DNA of 10,403 bases from CAZDBA01 sp964503615 (GCA_964503615.1 CAZDBA010000166.1:1-10403); one strand, 5' to 3'; shown: positions 1 to 7,686, counted from the stretch's first letter. Notes: generated from the sequence alone by a model not told the origin. Numbers and translations: made by a program.

Positions 1-50
1 TCTAAAAGATTACAATGCAACAACCGTGCCGAACACTATTGGGACGCAGC

Positions 51-344
51 TCATACTTTCTTGGGTCGGCCTCGACTTCTTAATGTATGCTCCAGTTTTA
101 GTCGAACAGAGGCTTGAGAAACAAACCTTTTGCTGCCGTACGGGGAACCTTTTTTCAGGCTTTTACGAATCGCTTCTTCTTCGGCTTGAGACTGTGGCCG
201 ATTGACTTTGGCTATCCAAGTTCGGGGCATAGGTATCGGCCAGGGGCTAAGGATTGCCCGCGAGTCATCGTCTCCATAAACCCTTCGCCATAAACTGCCG
301 TAGAACCAGTCTTCCGCGTCCCCTTTTCTGCCCCCCCCCTGCAA
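51..344 (-). pseudogene. C-terminal remnant of a REP-associated tyrosine transposase (RAYT, Y1/IS200-like family)
   Basis: The open frame gives 97 residues when begun at a TTG. It carries the C-terminal signature I associate with planctomycete RAYT proteins: 'AEDWFYGSLWRR', then 'WPIPMPRTWIAKVNRPQ', 'EEEAIRKSLKKGSPYGSKRF' and the tail 'LKLEHTLRSRGRPKKV'. The catalytic N-terminal half (HUH motif and Tyr) is absent. The frame closes at an in-frame TAG only about 30 bases beyond the TTG, and none of the residues expected before 'AEDW' can be read in any frame. A run of nine G (coding strand, 331-339) lies at the point where similarity stops, so slippage or a junction there is plausible. RAYTs act on REP palindromes, and two REP-like repeats occur elsewhere in this window. 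I take this as a truncated, non-functional copy. The family call is from memory of its motifs and was not searched. Confidence 0.72.
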
Positions 345-402
345 GTGGGTAGGTCTTCCCTATGAAGAAACACTCATTTTAGAAGAGAAGGCGAACAAGA
401 GA

Positions 403-414
403 GCCGGTTCCGGC
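403..414 (-). terminator. weak GC-rich palindrome just after the five-gene operon
   Basis: A 12-bp palindrome, GCCGGTTCCGGC, lies about 30 bases beyond the stop codon of the permease, the last gene of the operon. It can form only a short stem, and the following minus-strand bases are pyrimidine-rich (TCTCTTGTTC) rather than a clean T-run. It may stop or slow transcription but is not a convincing intrinsic terminator. The rest of 345-443 shows nothing else. Confidence 0.22.
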
Positions 415-443
415 ACAAAGGCGAATTTAAATTTCAAAGGTAG

Positions 444-2132
444 CTACTCTTTATCTTTGAACGCTTTGCTCATTTCAAGGTAAGCCGACGAAACTTCCAT
501 CGCTTTTTCATGCAGGTTGTGATCGGAGCGGGAGTCGACCAACTCTTTCAGCTCATCCAGAGTTTCTCGATAATACTTGGCTTGGGCTGTTTGGTATTCT
601 CCAACGGAACCGTTGCGAAGAAATACTCCGACCTCTAGTCGACGCGATAGATCATCCGCATAGGTAATCAAACGGTCAGCAGCTTCCCACTTTCCATTCC
701 TGGCGGCTACCACCAAGTTGGTATTGACCGGCGAAAGGTCATATTCCAATAGTTCGGTCGCCGGTGGGTAAAACACATAGCATCCCAAAATGCTGGCCGC
801 TACGAGTCCACAAACGGAGACCAGCCCCAGAAACCAGCCGGGCAATTCTCTATCAAAACTTTTCTCATCGCTTACGTTTTGGGTATGGGAGAACCAAGCC
901 TCCATATCAAATTTCCGCGCTGCCAAAGTGGAGGCGACTCCCACGATAGCCAAAAATCCCAGCAGAAAAGTCCCACCAAACTCGTTCTTCTTCCAGAACT
1001 CTCCACCGCGCCGCATGGCGGATTTAGTAACGTTTTTTGCGCCGCTTTGGAACGGGTTGGTGTAAACATCAAAGGCGTGCGTGTGGCCTGCGGGATCGAT
1101 ACCTTTAGGCGTCAATGGTTTGTCAATCACATAGGCTAGGCAGATCGTAGTACCAGCCAGCAAAAGATAGAAAATCACCATCCGCTTAAAACGGAACGCT
1201 TTGCCAAACCAGACCAACAGACCAATATTGGCACCCGCTCCAAGAATCAACATTGAAAATGCGGCACCGATTGAATTTCCATGTTGAAACATCCCTCCAA
1301 TCTGGCTCATCGCCAACAACGGCGTTGAGTGGACAGGGGTGGCAACGATTGCGACGACTATTGGCGCCAGGGCATTGTCACGTTCGACCTGAGTTTGAAA
1401 ATGACCATGCGGAAGAAAGGTTGCCAAAGCGACCGAGAAACCAATCCCGATCAGGATATATACCATCGAAGCGCCAACCAGTTCACGACCAGCCGAATAA
1501 AACACTGCGACGATGCGTTTGATACCAGATTGAACCGTTTGCGATTCACCTGTCTGGTGCTTGTCATCTGGCAAGCGATTCCATATGAAACGGAAACCGG
1601 CAATGATATACCTCAACGACGGACCAAACAGTTTGCGCATCGAAACAAAAAGAAACATGCCAAAGATGCGATTAACAACCCGCTCACCCGATTGGGATTT
1701 GCCAGGCTCTTTGTCAATTGCGAGTAGATTCCATGCAGCGCCAAGAATACTCACGATGACCAAAGCGCATAACGAAAAAGACAAAATCGCGATCGGATCG
1801 GAAAGCGTCAAACCATACAGCACCGACAGAGGGTTAAACAAAGGCGCGGTCAGTCCAAACGCAACGATCGTTCCGCGATTGACTCCGCAACGATGAAGCT
1901 CGCGCACGATCGGAATTACTCCCAGCGAACAAACTGGAAGCAGCATGCCAATCCCCCAGCCAGCCAGCAGACTAAAACGAGTTTGGTTTCCGAAGATATT
2001 TCTGACTTTCTCGGGCCCCAACATTCGTCGAAAAATCGCTGCAATAAAACAGCCAATCACAATCCAGAGCGACGCATAAATGATCGTCTGGAACAACCTC
2101 AACCCACCACCGGCAAAATAGTACTCTAGCAT
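444..2132 (-). CDS. DUF318/ArsP-type permease with an extra C-terminal helical domain
   Basis: Predicted inner-membrane transporter of 562 residues. The first half has long hydrophobic helices (about 12-34, 54-77, 86-110, 114-138) and the family-like motif 'LLPVCSLGVIPIVRELHRCG' (64-83). Cys68 sits where DUF318/ArsP permeases carry a conserved Cys, but the second Cys of the common CSC form is Leu here. The second half repeats the pattern: helices at 221-240, 256-274 and 286-310, with 'ATPVHSTPLLAMSQIGGMF' (264-282) and 'ILGAGANIGLLVW' (296-308). A loop at 335-385 holds 'DPAGHTHAFD'. Two further helices (386-404 and 431-455) precede a soluble, charged, helical tail of about 100 residues, an addition to the basic permease. 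ArsP members export organoarsenicals, but many DUF318 proteins have no known substrate, so metal or metalloid export is an inference. The ATG lies 5 bp after the lipoprotein stop with no strong Shine-Dalgarno, suggesting coupled translation. Confidence 0.82.
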   Translation of the reverse strand: MLEYYFAGGGLRLFQTIIYASLWIVIGCFIAAIFRRMLGPEKVRNIFGNQTRFSLLAGWGIGMLLPVCSLGVIPIVRELHRCGVNRGTIVAFGLTAPLFNPLSVLYGLTLSDPIAILSFSLCALVIVSILGAAWNLLAIDKEPGKSQSGERVVNRIFGMFLFVSMRKLFGPSLRYIIAGFRFIWNRLPDDKHQTGESQTVQSGIKRIVAVFYSAGRELVGASMVYILIGIGFSVALATFLPHGHFQTQVERDNALAPIVVAIVATPVHSTPLLAMSQIGGMFQHGNSIGAAFSMLILGAGANIGLLVWFGKAFRFKRMVIFYLLLAGTTICLAYVIDKPLTPKGIDPAGHTHAFDVYTNPFQSGAKNVTKSAMRRGGEFWKKNEFGGTFLLGFLAIVGVASTLAARKFDMEAWFSHTQNVSDEKSFDRELPGWFLGLVSVCGLVAASILGCYVFYPPATELLEYDLSPVNTNLVVAARNGKWEAADRLITYADDLSRRLEVGVFLRNGSVGEYQTAQAKYYRETLDELKELVDSRSDHNLHEKAMEVSSAYLEMSKAFKDKE

Positions 2133-2137
2133 GGTAA

Positions 2138-2764
2138 TTACGATTTCTCTTGGGATGTGTCGTTCGCCGGAATGGCTCCTTCGATACTATCGATCCATTT
2201 CTGTATCTGTTCCGACTTAGTGCGAACCAGTTCTCTTTTCTTTACTTCCGTCGCGTCTGAGTCTCTTAACAATTCGATTGCGCCTGTCATCTCCTTCGAG
2301 ACTTTGTTTACGGCATTCCATCGTTCTTTCTCCAGTTTCTCTCGCGTAGCAACGTCCGGCAACCACCGCACGATATCGTAGAACTCGGTCAAAGCATCGA
2401 TTTGGACTTCATGACGCACTTCCGAACTTTCCATGTCTTCATGGCCGTGATCGTCAGCCTCTTCATGCTCGTCTCCATCCTCGGAAATCAAGTAGTAATG
2501 GGAGTGACTGCTTGCGCCGGTCCCGTGAATCACCTCCTTGACTGAATACTCGATCGGTGCGGGAAGCGGGTCTTCGGAAACGATGGCGGCGACCAACTCA
2601 CGCATTCGATCGACCGCAACTTGGATTGCTACCGGACGATGGTAATCAAGCTTGGGCAGCTTTTTCTTGTCTGCTTGCTTGTTAGCGCAGCCCGTTGCAA
2701 TACTGATTGCAGCCGCCAGCATAAGACCGGCGAAAAGTCGCAATGTTGATTTTTGATGGTTCAT
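2138..2764 (-). CDS. lipoprotein with a His/Asp/Glu-rich probable metal-binding segment
   Basis: 208 residues from the ATG at 2764. The start is set by an AGGAG six bases upstream and by a clear lipoprotein signal: basic N-terminus, hydrophobic core (8-23) and lipobox 'IATGC' with Cys26 as the lipidation site. A charged stretch follows ('NKQADKKKLPK'), then a helix, then a segment rich in His and acids (about 80-118) with 'SSHSHYY', 'DEHEEADDHGHED' and 'RHE', suited to binding divalent metal. The C-terminal half (119-200) is predicted helical, with 'FYDIVRWLPDVATREKLEKE' as its most distinctive part. I do not recognise a named family. It begins 1 bp after the MoxR stop and ends 5 bp before the permease start. 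It is therefore probably made together with that transporter and may present or buffer its substrate on the periplasmic side. An upstream extension of the same frame overlaps MoxR and is not coding. Confidence 0.8.
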   Translation of the reverse strand: MNHQKSTLRLFAGLMLAAAISIATGCANKQADKKKLPKLDYHRPVAIQVAVDRMRELVAAIVSEDPLPAPIEYSVKEVIHGTGASSHSHYYLISEDGDEHEEADDHGHEDMESSEVRHEVQIDALTEFYDIVRWLPDVATREKLEKERWNAVNKVSKEMTGAIELLRDSDATEVKKRELVRTKSEQIQKWIDSIEGAIPANDTSQEKS

Positions 2765-2765
2765 T

Positions 2766-3698
2766 TCAAACTCCTGGGACAGTAATTGAGTCGATCGCTT
2801 CGTCGATGATTCGATCGATTCTTTGAGGGGTGCCGGCGATACGCAGTCGTAGGACCGGTTTGGCAACCGTTTGCACATCATCAGGCGTGACAAATCTCCG
2901 GCCCGACAACCATGCCCACGACTGGGCCATACGCTGCCAGATAATGACCGCACGAGGACTGAGACCGACAGGGACCTCTTTGTGCTCACGGGTGGCCGTT
3001 GCCAAATCGACGAGATAACCTCGAACGACTTCATTGACTTCCAAATGGGCGACTTCTCTTTGGATCGCTTCAAGTTCCTCGATGCTGAGAATGCTCTGCT
3101 GGTCGTCGACCTCATCCGGGTCACCGATATTACTAGCCAACAATGACATTTCATCAGCTCGCGAGGGATAGCCAATGCTCAGCTTGATCGCGAACCGGTC
3201 CAACTGAGCTTCCGGTAAAGGGTATGCTCCATGGCTTTCGATCGGATTCTGAGTAGCGATGACGAAGAAAGTTTTTCGTAGCGGCATCGTCTGATTGTCG
3301 ATGGTGACTTGACGCTCAGCCATCGCTTCCAAAAGCGCACTCTGCGTTCGTGGCGTTGCCCTGTTAATTTCGTCCGCCAACAGGAGATCCGAAAAAACAG
3401 GCCCCTTTCGAAACTCGAACTCTTGTGTCTTCTGATTGAAAACGTTGAATCCGGAGATGTCGGTGGGCAGCAAGTCGGGCGTACACTGAACGCGCGAAAA
3501 TTTCGCGCCGATCGAGTTGGCCAACGCTTTTGATAGCGTTGTCTTCCCCAATCCTGGCAGATCATCAAACATCAGATGACCGCTGGCCAGGATGCAGGCG
3601 ATCACTAATTCGATAACTTCAGGTTTTCCAATCAACGCCTGGTTCAAACGCTCTCGCAGTTCACCGATACGCAAATCGACGGAAGTGTCAGAAATCAA
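2766..3698 (-). CDS. MoxR-family AAA+ ATPase
   Basis: Cytoplasmic ATPase of 310 residues. Numbering from the TTG start: Walker A 'DLPGLGKTT' (46-54), Walker B 'LLLADEINRA' (105-114, Asp109-Glu110), sensor-1 'IATQNP' (147-152), 'LDRF' (166-169) and sensor-2 'LSPRA' (246-250), followed by the helical AAA lid to the end. 'INRATPRTQSALLEAMAERQ' is typical of MoxR. All catalytic residues appear present. MoxR proteins work as chaperone-like ATPases for membrane or periplasmic complexes, usually encoded beside DUF58 and transglutaminase genes, as here. I chose the TTG at 3698 because AAGGAG lies five bases upstream. It overlaps the preceding gene by 11 bp, implying coupling. A longer TTG reading from 3731 would add 11 unremarkable residues. 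There is no ATG before the Walker A region. The stop is 1 bp before the lipoprotein start. Confidence 0.93.
   Translation of the reverse strand: MISDTSVDLRIGELRERLNQALIGKPEVIELVIACILASGHLMFDDLPGLGKTTLSKALANSIGAKFSRVQCTPDLLPTDISGFNVFNQKTQEFEFRKGPVFSDLLLADEINRATPRTQSALLEAMAERQVTIDNQTMPLRKTFFVIATQNPIESHGAYPLPEAQLDRFAIKLSIGYPSRADEMSLLASNIGDPDEVDDQQSILSIEELEAIQREVAHLEVNEVVRGYLVDLATATREHKEVPVGLSPRAVIIWQRMAQSWAWLSGRRFVTPDDVQTVAKPVLRLRIAGTPQRIDRIIDEAIDSITVPGV
2771..2775 (-). promoter_or_regulatory. Shine-Dalgarno of the lipoprotein gene
   Basis: AGGAG on the minus strand, six bases before the ATG at 2764, located inside the last codons of the MoxR gene. It fixes the lipoprotein start and rejects the longer reading of that frame. 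Confidence 0.75.
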
Positions 3699-6093
3699 GT
3701 TTTCTCCTTTGTTCTTCTTGGGACAAAACAAACCCTCGTATTCTTCGAAGGCTTAGTTCTTGTATCGCCTCGTGGCAGGTGCCGTTGAGATTTCCATTAG
3801 TTCTCTCATGCGGTTCGCGACTGTAGTTCTTCGCGTTCCACAAATCCAGAAAATCGGATGAGATGTCAGGCGAAATTCGCCTGTACCAAGTGGCGATGGT
3901 CTTTGACTTTGGCCGACTATCACCAGCCGCCCAGAATCGTATATCGATCAACTGCCGAGTCGCCCGTAACAACCCCAGAGGATTGAAGATCCTGACGAGG
4001 TGCCATCGCAGCAGCAAACCTGCTGCAATCAGATCGGTTCGCCAGAACCACAACGCCCACGACGACAGCAACGCTGCTAACGTAAAAATCGGATTAGCAA
4101 GGATCCAATTCCAAACCGCCAAAACGAGTGCAATCGCCTTTTGTAGCATCGTCGCCGTATTATAAGGCATTGGGTAGCCGGGTGTCGGTTCGACGGGAAT
4201 CCAGTAAGTGCCCTCAAGGCAGACTTGTGGCCAAAGGTGCACACAATCTGATGTAACTGCAGACTGACCAGCCAATGAGTTGTAGTGTTTTTTGCTAACC
4301 AGAAAACCATTGGCCATCCGCGTTCGATAACCGGCGATCCTAAGTGCCATCGCACACGTCGTGGCGAACATGTACGAAGGTCCTCCATTCTGTTCCAGGA
4401 ACAATCCGATACTATCGGGAGCTTCCGGATCGATGGTCCATTCAGGTTGCAATTCAAAGTCTTCGCGCACATGTTTTGTGATTGTTTCGATCTGGTTCCA
4501 GCCGGGCTCTATCCCCGCAATCCACGTTTCTACTAGCGGCTTGAGCTTTTCGATGCCCGACGAATCAGGCAACTGTACATAAACGGAGTCAGATCGACTT
4601 TTCGAGTTCGAATTGGCAAGTGCCTGATGAGATCCATTGAGCCTTTCCATTTTTCGCATGATGTGAAAGTTGGGGACCGAACTTTTCATGTGAATCACGG
4701 TTTGTGAGGGGATCATCTCGCTATCCATTTGAATCAAATTCTGATCGTTCCAATCGAAAAAGTCGGCTTGGTTCATAAAAGCGATATGCCACGATTTCAG
4801 AAAAGCCGAAGTGGGCAATCGGTTGGTGTCCAACCTCATAATTTTAAGCGTGTGGATGCGCGAGCCGGTCAGGAACTTCTTTTCAGCTTGCGCTAATTGA
4901 AACACTGGCTTTTTGAATTGCTCAGTCAACTGGATGAGAGGTCGAACGTGCGTCTCCTTTTCGGCATCACATGCTTCCCAATCCCAACCGTCAAATTTCT
5001 CGTAAGAGCCAACCGTGAAACGTGCGGGTACCGAGCCTTCGACAAAAAACAATGCGTCGGTAACTTTGTTTTCAAGATCCAGTTTTTTGTTCTTTTCGTC
5101 TTTCTGACGCATCGTTCGGAACGTTTTGCCGTTAATCTCCGACTGCTTGACGTTATGCATATGCTTGGTCTTTTTGTTCAACGCGATCGCGCGATTTCGG
5201 CGTTTTTTGGCGACTGGCCCTTCATACCTATCCGAAATCATGTCGTAGAGCGAAGGTTTCTCGTCCTCAATGAACTGATCTGTATCCACCGCGCCCGTGG
5301 TCGTTGCGTTCTCCCCAGATGTCAGCATATTTCCCTCGCCGATACCTGATCTGGCGAACGGATCGCTATCGCCGTTGGTGCCTCCAGAGAACCATGAGAA
5401 TCCAGCGACATTGAAGGTCCCTTTGGAAAGCGGCACCAGGCAGGCAACTCCAGCAGCAATTGCCAAACTGAGCAAAGCCAGCCCAACAAACGATGCTCTA
5501 ACAGGTAACATCCGCGCTTGCCCGTCAATCGCTTTTTTGTCCAGCTTCCGCCAGTAGAGCCCCAACAGCCACCAAAGTGCGGCGATTATGAAACAACCTG
5601 AAATTACCCACAGGTCGATCCTTTGAGTCATACAGCAAGTGAAAAATACCACCGATCCACTGAGAATGAAGCTCAACTTTTCGCAGCCATCCGATCTCAC
5701 CAACGCAAGAAAGAATGCGACGTATTGAAGCGTTATCAACGCTGAAACTTCGTATGCATCTCCAACGTTAAAAGCGCGGCCTACACTTTGGGAGGCAAAG
5801 AACAACAGCAAGATAATGGACGCCCCGATATTGGAGGTGACCGTGGCTGATATTTTTTTCGATTTGCGATTTGTCTGAACTGGCATTCTCGACAATAGCA
5901 CTTTTAGCACAATCGAAGTGGCGATAAAAAACGCAACTTCTAACCACATCCAAAAGGGCTTGTTCCACAGCGTCACCCGAAACAACTGTACCGTTAGCAA
6001 TCCAAGAATCGCTGGTACAAGAGCACCATTTGCGAAAGCTGAGAGCCTTTTTGTTGAATCTAAAGTCGCTTTTTGGATTGGGGCAGGCTTCAT
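3688..6093 (-). CDS. multi-pass transglutaminase-like protein (TgpA/DUF3488-DUF4129 type) with Ser at the catalytic Cys position
   Basis: 801 residues. About seven helices at the N-terminus (roughly 25-43, 47-67, 85-104, 115-132, 139-156, 160-181, 200-222) resemble TgpA/DUF3488. A large periplasmic part follows, with a basic linker at 290-345 and 'VEGSVPARFTVGSYEKFDGW' (351-370), matching the strand region before transglutaminase cores. The core is 'NGGPSYMFATTCAMALRIAG' (569-588) and 'VHLWPQVCLEGTYWIPVEPT' (618-637). In active members the first reads G-x-C-x-x-F-A. Here Ser573 (TCG) replaces Cys, while His619 and an acid (Glu635) remain. One or two helices (about 652-686) lead to a cytoplasmic DUF4129-like tail. 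It starts directly after the DUF58 stop with GGGGAG ten bases upstream, and overlaps MoxR at the end. The role is probably structural or binding within the MoxR/DUF58 module. Whether it is still an enzyme is doubtful. Confidence 0.87.
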   Translation of the reverse strand: MKPAPIQKATLDSTKRLSAFANGALVPAILGLLTVQLFRVTLWNKPFWMWLEVAFFIATSIVLKVLLSRMPVQTNRKSKKISATVTSNIGASIILLLFFASQSVGRAFNVGDAYEVSALITLQYVAFFLALVRSDGCEKLSFILSGSVVFFTCCMTQRIDLWVISGCFIIAALWWLLGLYWRKLDKKAIDGQARMLPVRASFVGLALLSLAIAAGVACLVPLSKGTFNVAGFSWFSGGTNGDSDPFARSGIGEGNMLTSGENATTTGAVDTDQFIEDEKPSLYDMISDRYEGPVAKKRRNRAIALNKKTKHMHNVKQSEINGKTFRTMRQKDEKNKKLDLENKVTDALFFVEGSVPARFTVGSYEKFDGWDWEACDAEKETHVRPLIQLTEQFKKPVFQLAQAEKKFLTGSRIHTLKIMRLDTNRLPTSAFLKSWHIAFMNQADFFDWNDQNLIQMDSEMIPSQTVIHMKSSVPNFHIMRKMERLNGSHQALANSNSKSRSDSVYVQLPDSSGIEKLKPLVETWIAGIEPGWNQIETITKHVREDFELQPEWTIDPEAPDSIGLFLEQNGGPSYMFATTCAMALRIAGYRTRMANGFLVSKKHYNSLAGQSAVTSDCVHLWPQVCLEGTYWIPVEPTPGYPMPYNTATMLQKAIALVLAVWNWILANPIFTLAALLSSWALWFWRTDLIAAGLLLRWHLVRIFNPLGLLRATRQLIDIRFWAAGDSRPKSKTIATWYRRISPDISSDFLDLWNAKNYSREPHERTNGNLNGTCHEAIQELSLRRIRGFVLSQEEQRRKLDF
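3704..3709 (-). promoter_or_regulatory. Shine-Dalgarno supporting a TTG start for MoxR
   Basis: AAGGAG on the minus strand, five bases before a TTG (3698-3696), within the 3' end of the transglutaminase-like gene. No other start in this frame has comparable spacing, so it decides the MoxR start. Confidence 0.65.
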
Positions 6094-7404
6094 CTAGTTC
6101 AGACTCCCCTGCCAACCGGCGTCAAGTTGATCGGCGATCAATTCTGGAGAAGATAAACAGACCTTTTGCTCCCCACTTCCCAGATACGATTGCTGTATGA
6201 GCGTTTCAGTCTCAGGTTCGAAGAACTCAAGATCATTTTCGGTATCAAAGCCCTGCGCTGAAATTTCAAACACGCTAACTTCCTCGGGCAAGTCATCCAA
6301 TTCAATGGACCGATCGGTTCCGACGAAAAATCGTTTTCCGCTTCCCCAGAAAGGCATACCTTTGAGGTTGGGTTTCAGCTCTTGGGCGGAGCGCGCCTCT
6401 ACAAGCGTAGGCAGGCTGGCGAGTAAATCCATCAAAGGCCCGATGCCGGCCCGATTGGAACTCAGCATCGTTTCTTCGGTGGGTAAACCGGTGACACAAA
6501 GTTGAACACTTGATTCCGAGGCATTTAGGTTTGCACAGATTGATGCTGCTACACGGATCGCCCATTCATAACTGCTTTGCACGCCGTGTCCGAGATGATT
6601 TTTCGGCGAAAGATCGACAACAACCGTCGCGATACTCGAGGTCAACGTCTGGCGTTCCCGCACCATCAGCTGTTGGCAGCGAACGGTCTGGGCCCAGTGA
6701 ATGCTTCTTAAACGATCTCCGGCGCGATAACATCGCACACCAATCACCTCTCCATCATCTCCTGAACGATCACAGAGCGAGCCGTTGATTGAGCGCGCTG
6801 AACTATTGGTGGCCAGTTTACCGTTCAACGATTGTCGCGCTGGCCAAACTAAGCCGCGATTAATCGCAATCAGTGGTTTCGAGACCGAAAACAGCCCGAA
6901 CGGGAATGCGGTAGAGATTGAAACATCGCCGGTCGGCAATTGGCCTCTCCGACGCGGGGTAATCGGAATTCGAAACTCAGATTCTGACCACGCCCCAAGA
7001 CGCCGGAGCGAAAATGCAATAGGTTCCTCGTCTGTATCGAGCTCCTGTAAAAAGTCACCACTGACGATATACCCAAAGCCCGGGATCGGCCAAAAATTTT
7101 GGACCTTAAACAAGATCTCGGCAGGTTCCCCCTCGCTCAATGTGCTTTCCGGAAGAACCAACTCACACTGAACTCCTTTCATCGAAAGCCATGGCCAGAT
7201 CATTCCGAAAATCAACAGCGCCGAGAAAGCGGTCGCCAGTACATAGCCCTGGGGACCTATGAACATCCCAACTAGAAGGGAAAACACGATCGCACCTACC
7301 ACCCAGCCGACAGGCGTCTTCAGCCAATAGACCAACGGATTGAAGGAAGGGCAAAAATCATAGTTTGCCAATTTCAACGCGCGCGTCGTTAATTTTTTGA
7401 TCAT
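6094..7404 (-). CDS. DUF58-domain membrane-anchored protein, first gene of the operon
   Basis: 436 residues from the ATG at 7404. Two hydrophobic helices near the N-terminus (about 33-50 and 52-71) anchor it. A beta-rich region follows (80-200, with 'RRGQLPTGDVSISTAFPFGL' and its PFGLF element). The DUF58 signature 'VRCYRAGDRLRSIHW' (223-237) corresponds to the family's G-x-R-x-Y-x-x-G-D-x-x-R-x-I-H-W and is followed by 'MVRERQ'. The C-terminal part has a vWA-like look ('ATVVVDLSP'). DUF58 proteins occur beside MoxR and transglutaminase genes and are thought to work with the ATPase, though their exact role is unsettled. An in-frame TTG at 7461 would add 19 residues, but they look non-conserved. 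I prefer the ATG, although neither has a clear Shine-Dalgarno. It ends flush against the transglutaminase-like start (0 bp gap). No convincing promoter was found upstream. Confidence 0.88.
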   Translation of the reverse strand: MIKKLTTRALKLANYDFCPSFNPLVYWLKTPVGWVVGAIVFSLLVGMFIGPQGYVLATAFSALLIFGMIWPWLSMKGVQCELVLPESTLSEGEPAEILFKVQNFWPIPGFGYIVSGDFLQELDTDEEPIAFSLRRLGAWSESEFRIPITPRRRGQLPTGDVSISTAFPFGLFSVSKPLIAINRGLVWPARQSLNGKLATNSSARSINGSLCDRSGDDGEVIGVRCYRAGDRLRSIHWAQTVRCQQLMVRERQTLTSSIATVVVDLSPKNHLGHGVQSSYEWAIRVAASICANLNASESSVQLCVTGLPTEETMLSSNRAGIGPLMDLLASLPTLVEARSAQELKPNLKGMPFWGSGKRFFVGTDRSIELDDLPEEVSVFEISAQGFDTENDLEFFEPETETLIQQSYLGSGEQKVCLSSPELIADQLDAGWQGSLN

Positions 7405-7548
7405 GACAGGTAAAGGGTTTGAACACTGAATATCGCTTGAGCGCAATAAGGGCTCAAACAACTTGACGGGTCGACCTAGCTCAGCACACGGAAATATGCG
7501 GAGTTAGATGATGGGGCTCGATTCCCTGGTTTCTTCACACGCAAGGAC

Positions 7549-7558
7549 GTGACGTCAC
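7549..7558. promoter_or_regulatory. perfect 10-bp palindrome, possible operator upstream of the DUF58 operon
   Basis: GTGACGTCAC is a perfect palindrome about 145 bp before the DUF58 ATG, in the only gap where the operon's promoter can lie. Its symmetry suits a dimeric regulator, but it is short and no paired -35/-10 was found next to it. Confidence 0.28.
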
Positions 7559-7686
7559 AAGCCGTAAGCTTTCAAAAGGATTCAAACCGAATATCTACTG
7601 CCGAAACAGTCAAGCAAAGACGCAAAGCAATCGACAAAAAACGCGCGCATGCATAAAGTTGGTCGTCATGCGAAAGCCGTAAGTTT

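Noticed and set aside
1329..1727. Plus-strand 132-codon open frame inside the permease gene
   Set aside because: It lies fully antisense to a well-supported gene, has no recognisable motif or ribosome site, and is rich in residues typical of reverse-frame reading.
2138..3175. 345-residue reading of the lipoprotein frame
   Set aside because: The first 137 residues overlap the MoxR gene out of frame. The AGGAG site and lipoprotein signal at 2764 mark the true start.
4897..5349. Plus-strand 150-codon open frame opposite the transglutaminase-like gene
   Set aside because: Antisense shadow of a strong gene; its protein has no domain or signal and no promoter or ribosome site precedes it.
7641..7654. 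Alternating purine-pyrimidine run that could adopt Z-DNA
   Set aside because: Fourteen bases is short and can occur by chance in an intergenic region; nothing else supports a role.
7560..7685. Repeated AGCCGTAAG-type motif, considered as a CRISPR or iteron array
   Set aside because: Only two short copies with irregular spacing and no spacers; not an array.
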